Position numbers and translations under genes: made by a program
Shown here: positions 61,220 through 64,000 of the stretch, one piece after another
How positions within the stretch are numbered: the stretch's first letter is position 1
How the letters are laid out: each line of letters begins with the position of its first letter
The notes under the pieces: model-generated
What the model saw: the letters and a program-made list of their open reading frames with translations, nothing else
What the model was told of the DNA's origin: nothing
Database searches by the model: none
DNA from: Ceratopteris richardii
Taxonomy: Eukaryota; Streptophyta; Polypodiopsida; Polypodiales; Pteridaceae
Assembly (NCBI GenBank): GCA_020310875.1
Contig: CM035417.1
Span: 110,763,148 to 110,827,147, forward strand
Reading direction: 5' to 3'
DNA: 64,000 bases

Positions 61220-62399
61220 CTTTAATGTGACATTACCCTCGTAAGAATCAGTTCATTGGAACCAAATTCTCATGCGGATTCGGTGTCTTATGAACTCAAA
61301 TGATTTTCTTTGTATATTCTACACATGCACTTATATTTCATATATCTATGATTATTATCGTTTTTGCTTCTATGTTTAAGCTAAGAAATTTCCCATTCAT
61401 TCTTATTCTAATGGTTTCGGATTATGAACATTTAGCGTCGGTATTAAGCCTTCTCTTCTTTTGTTTTTGGGTTCATAACATAAATGCTATATATGTTATT
61501 CAATGTTCATTGAAGAAAAATGTATTATTTCGGCAATCCAACCAGTCACATTCTCTATGAGAAGCATCTCAAAGCATACCTTATTGAATGAACCAAAATT
61601 TTGGAAAATAATTTTGTTCTAGTATGTAATTATTTCATGGATTACTACACATGCATTTTCTTGATGGACAATGGAAAACTCTAGGATCTTCTAGAAATGA
61701 ATTAATACATGATGAAGGGATTTCTCATCGAAATTAAAAATTTATATTTTCTTTATCTCTAGAATGAAATATAGTAATAATTGAAGATAAAAAGTTAACA
61801 TAGAATATATGATACCAATACAAGTTGTTCGATCCTTTTTGGCTTCACTTTCAACATACATAATGTTAGGTTTAGATTATTCATAAATTCCCACATTTCC
61901 ATATCACATCAATCTCTAATATTTTTCTTGGGACGATAAGTGTGCTTAATGATATAAATGCTATAGAACAACAAATTATATTCTCCAATATTGTTTTGAT
62001 GAACAACAAATTATATTCTCCATTAGAAGAATCTAAACTTGTACTGAGTGAACCAAATTTGTATATATATTTGTTTAATGGTATCTAATCATTTCAAAGA
62101 TTATTTCACATTCATTCCCTTCATTGATTGTTGTAAATTATGGGGGAAATATCTCAACCCCTATGCAATGAGGAAGCGTGAATGACGTCCATAGGTATCC
62201 TTCTTTGACCTCTACACACTACAAATGCTCTTTCTCAGAACATGTGCAGATAACTCCAGTGAAATTTTGTACACCTGTAAGAGACACTAAGAGATTTCCA
62301 ATAAAACAAATTTCACTCCAAATGGATGCTTACACAAAGAGAAACAATGTCTACAACATGAGCTAGTTGAATGCTCACAATTCCTAGTCAAACAGAGAC
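61220..62399. other. No gene recognised
   Basis: AT-rich sequence between the two Copia fragments. It may include the end of the F1 3' LTR, but no second LTR copy is available to define the border. Confidence 0.4.
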
Positions 62400-63127
62400 C
62401 TCGCTTCACTCCAGCACGCTTTTCTCAGAGATTATAAAGGAAATGAATCTCAAACTTGGTTAACCTTTAGAACACTCTAATAGCTACGCAATGACACCAA
62501 AATAATAGAAAATAGATAAATAGAGAAGGAGATCCAGCCCTTATAATAGAGAGCAAAATATTTCAATAGAGCCTACACATAGACAGAGATATCAATCACA
62601 CAACTTCACTAAAATGAATGTTGATCTCATATTACTCAGAGACTGATCTAGAGATTTTCTGAGCATAAAATAGCCTCTAATAGCTATCCAATGAGACAAG
62701 AATTACATCAAATGGATACTATATGAGGGAGAACCATTGCTAACAACTCAGGGGTAGAGAGTTGCAACATTGCCTACGCACACACATAGATATGCCTACT
62801 AAAAGAAAATAAACAAGCAAGCAAGGGGCTTGCTTATCACAACTCCACCACTTAGTGCTCACTTTACATGAGCTAAAACTCCAAGAAGATGGCCCAAAAG
62901 AAGTTGTGATACATGCTCCTTTTATCATGAGAAGTGTGGCCCTAAAATCTAGGAAGTACCTTTCCAAATCACCCTCCTAACTTGGAGGACTTAGTTGAGA
63001 TGACTTGGGGAGTGGTTGAGTGAATTTTCTTGATGGAATCTTAGGGCTTTTGGCTTCCTTTGATTGCTCCACATGTCCATAAACGATTCCCCACGAATGT
63101 TTAGCTTGAAGCTTGACTTTTAACACT
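62400..63127 (-). repeat. Element F1 3' LTR (outer edge undefined)
   Basis: On the minus strand a polypurine tract, GAGGGGGAG (about 63,128-63,136), is followed by TGTTAAAAGTCAAGC from 63,127, the expected LTR start. The far end cannot be set; the limit given is a guess. The region holds loosely repeated CTCTAATAGCTA.CCAATGA phrases. Confidence 0.55.
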
Positions 63128-63139
63128 CCCCCTCAAGCT

Positions 63140-64000
63140 TCAATTCCAAAGCTTTTGTAAACCTTTGTAAACATTCATCCCATCCAAAGCCTTTGTAAAC
63201 ATGTTGGCAACTTGGTCCTTGGTACCAATATGATGTACTAAAACTTCCTTGGATATCACCTTTTCCCTTATGAAGTGATAGTGCACTTCAATATGCTTGT
63301 TTCTAGCATGGTAGATAGGATTCGATGCTAGATGAACGCTACTCATATTGTCACAAAAAATTGGATATGTGTCAACCTGCAAATTAAGCTCCATAAATAA
63401 GTTTTTAATCCACATTAGCTCACATGTGACTTGAGCCAAAGCTCTATACTCAGCCTTGGTGGAAGATAATGCCACTATGGCTTGCTTCTTTGAAATCCAT
63501 GAGATGATCTTGCTACCTAGCATGACTAGGTAACCACTTGTACTCCTTCTATCTTCCTTCGAACCGGCCCAATTAGCATCGGAATAAGATTTTACCTGCA
63601 TATCATCATCAAATGAGTAGAGCAATCCTTCATTTATAGTGGCCTTGAGATATCTTAACATTCTTCTTGCACCTTGCAAGTGTGTAGTCCTTGGATTATA
63701 TATGCATAAATTGTGATAACACTCCAACTCCATATGCTATGTTGGGCCTAGTTATTGTGGCATAATTGAAAGAACCTACAATAGATCAATACAAAGTTAT
63801 ATCCTCTAATGGTTCTCCATCAATGGAGCTTAGCTTTACATTAACTTCCATGGGATTTGAAATAGGCTTGCAATGTAGCATCCCAAACCTCTCAAGTAGG
63901 TCTAGAATATACTTCCTTTCTATGAGCATAATACCTTCTTCTTTGTATACAACTTCAATGCCAAGAAAATACCTAAGATCTCCAAGATCAGAGATCCTAA
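63140..64000 (-). pseudogene. Element F1 Copia RT end and RNase H (continues beyond window)
   Basis: From the right edge: RT tail (ISDLGDLRYFLGIEV, DLLERFGMLHCKPIS), then NYATITRPNIAYGVGVL and RNase H (YSDANWAGSKEDRRSTSGY, STKAEYRALAQV, ARNKHIEVHYHF, GTKDQVANMFTKALD), stopping at 63,140. A stop (TGA, about 63,788) and a 2-bp insertion near 63,703 break the RT tail. Since RNase H lies to the right of the F2 integrase while both are on the minus strand, they belong to different insertions. Confidence 0.9.

Noticed and set aside
60179-63733. F2 integrase and F1 RNase H as one Copia element
   Set aside because: Both are on the minus strand, but RNase H lies upstream of integrase, opposite to Copia order, and an LTR start at 63,127 lies between them.

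Overview
The window looks like nuclear DNA of a land plant with a large, transposon-filled genome. The evidence is LTR retrotransposons primed by initiator tRNA-Met, CACTA and hAT DNA transposons with plant-type domains (DUF4216, DUF4218, BED, DUF659), AT-rich spacers with long (TA)n tracts, GT-AG introns, and a MIKC-type MADS-box gene with the usual plant K-box exon sizes. There is no bacterial, organellar or viral gene organisation. The species cannot be fixed from the sequence; a fern or another large-genome plant is a guess.

Layout. 0-10 kb is gene-poor, with tandem repeats, three long compound microsatellites and one LINE endonuclease remnant near 3.7 kb. Copia element A (10,140-15,289, + strand) has both LTRs but eight stops and one frameshift. 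A Ty3/gypsy element D (about 15.4-19.8 kb, +) follows. Next comes G1 (19.8-23.4 kb, -), a Copia derivative that keeps LTR, primer site, gag and protease but carries an Asp/His-rich reading frame where integrase, RT and RNase H should be. G2 at 38.85-40.19 kb (+) shows the same 3' half, running straight from that frame into polypurine tract and LTR. Between them, a decayed CACTA transposase gene (- strand, 24.67-38.34 kb) is split by Copia C (27,289-33,350, + strand, perfect 5-bp target duplication TTGCT) and by Copia B (33,533-37,994, - strand, same family as A, 5'-truncated).

42.6-45.0 kb holds the one convincing host gene, a 5'-incomplete MIKC-type MADS-box gene on the - strand. Seven exons join into one open frame covering the I region, K-box and C-terminus. 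The MADS-domain exon was not found, so it lies beyond a long intron or the locus is a fragment. Its introns contain a tRNA-derived SINE-like insertion and a tandem repeat, one intron uses a GC donor, and one acceptor sits beside a (CT)17 tract.

45-51 kb is repeat-rich: several tandem duplications, a Copia integrase scrap, tRNA-headed SINE-like units, and an exact 237-bp tandem duplication carrying an open, basic, coiled-coil-like frame. 51.2-57.2 kb is a heavily decayed A-family Copia (E), interrupted by a hAT transposon (about 53.3-56.6 kb) and abutted by a second, 5'-truncated hAT copy (57.2-58.95 kb). The right end holds parts of two further - strand Copia elements: an integrase fragment at 60.2-61.2 kb, and the RT/RNase H end plus start of the 3' LTR of an element that leaves the window at 64 kb.

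Almost all coding sequence here is dead mobile DNA. Decay follows a pattern: where a sibling copy allows comparison, many stops are C-to-T changes (CAG or CAA to TAG or TAA, CGA to TGA), as expected from deamination of methylated cytosine, and three Copia copies have separately lost frame at the same integrase D-x-G-G-E motif.
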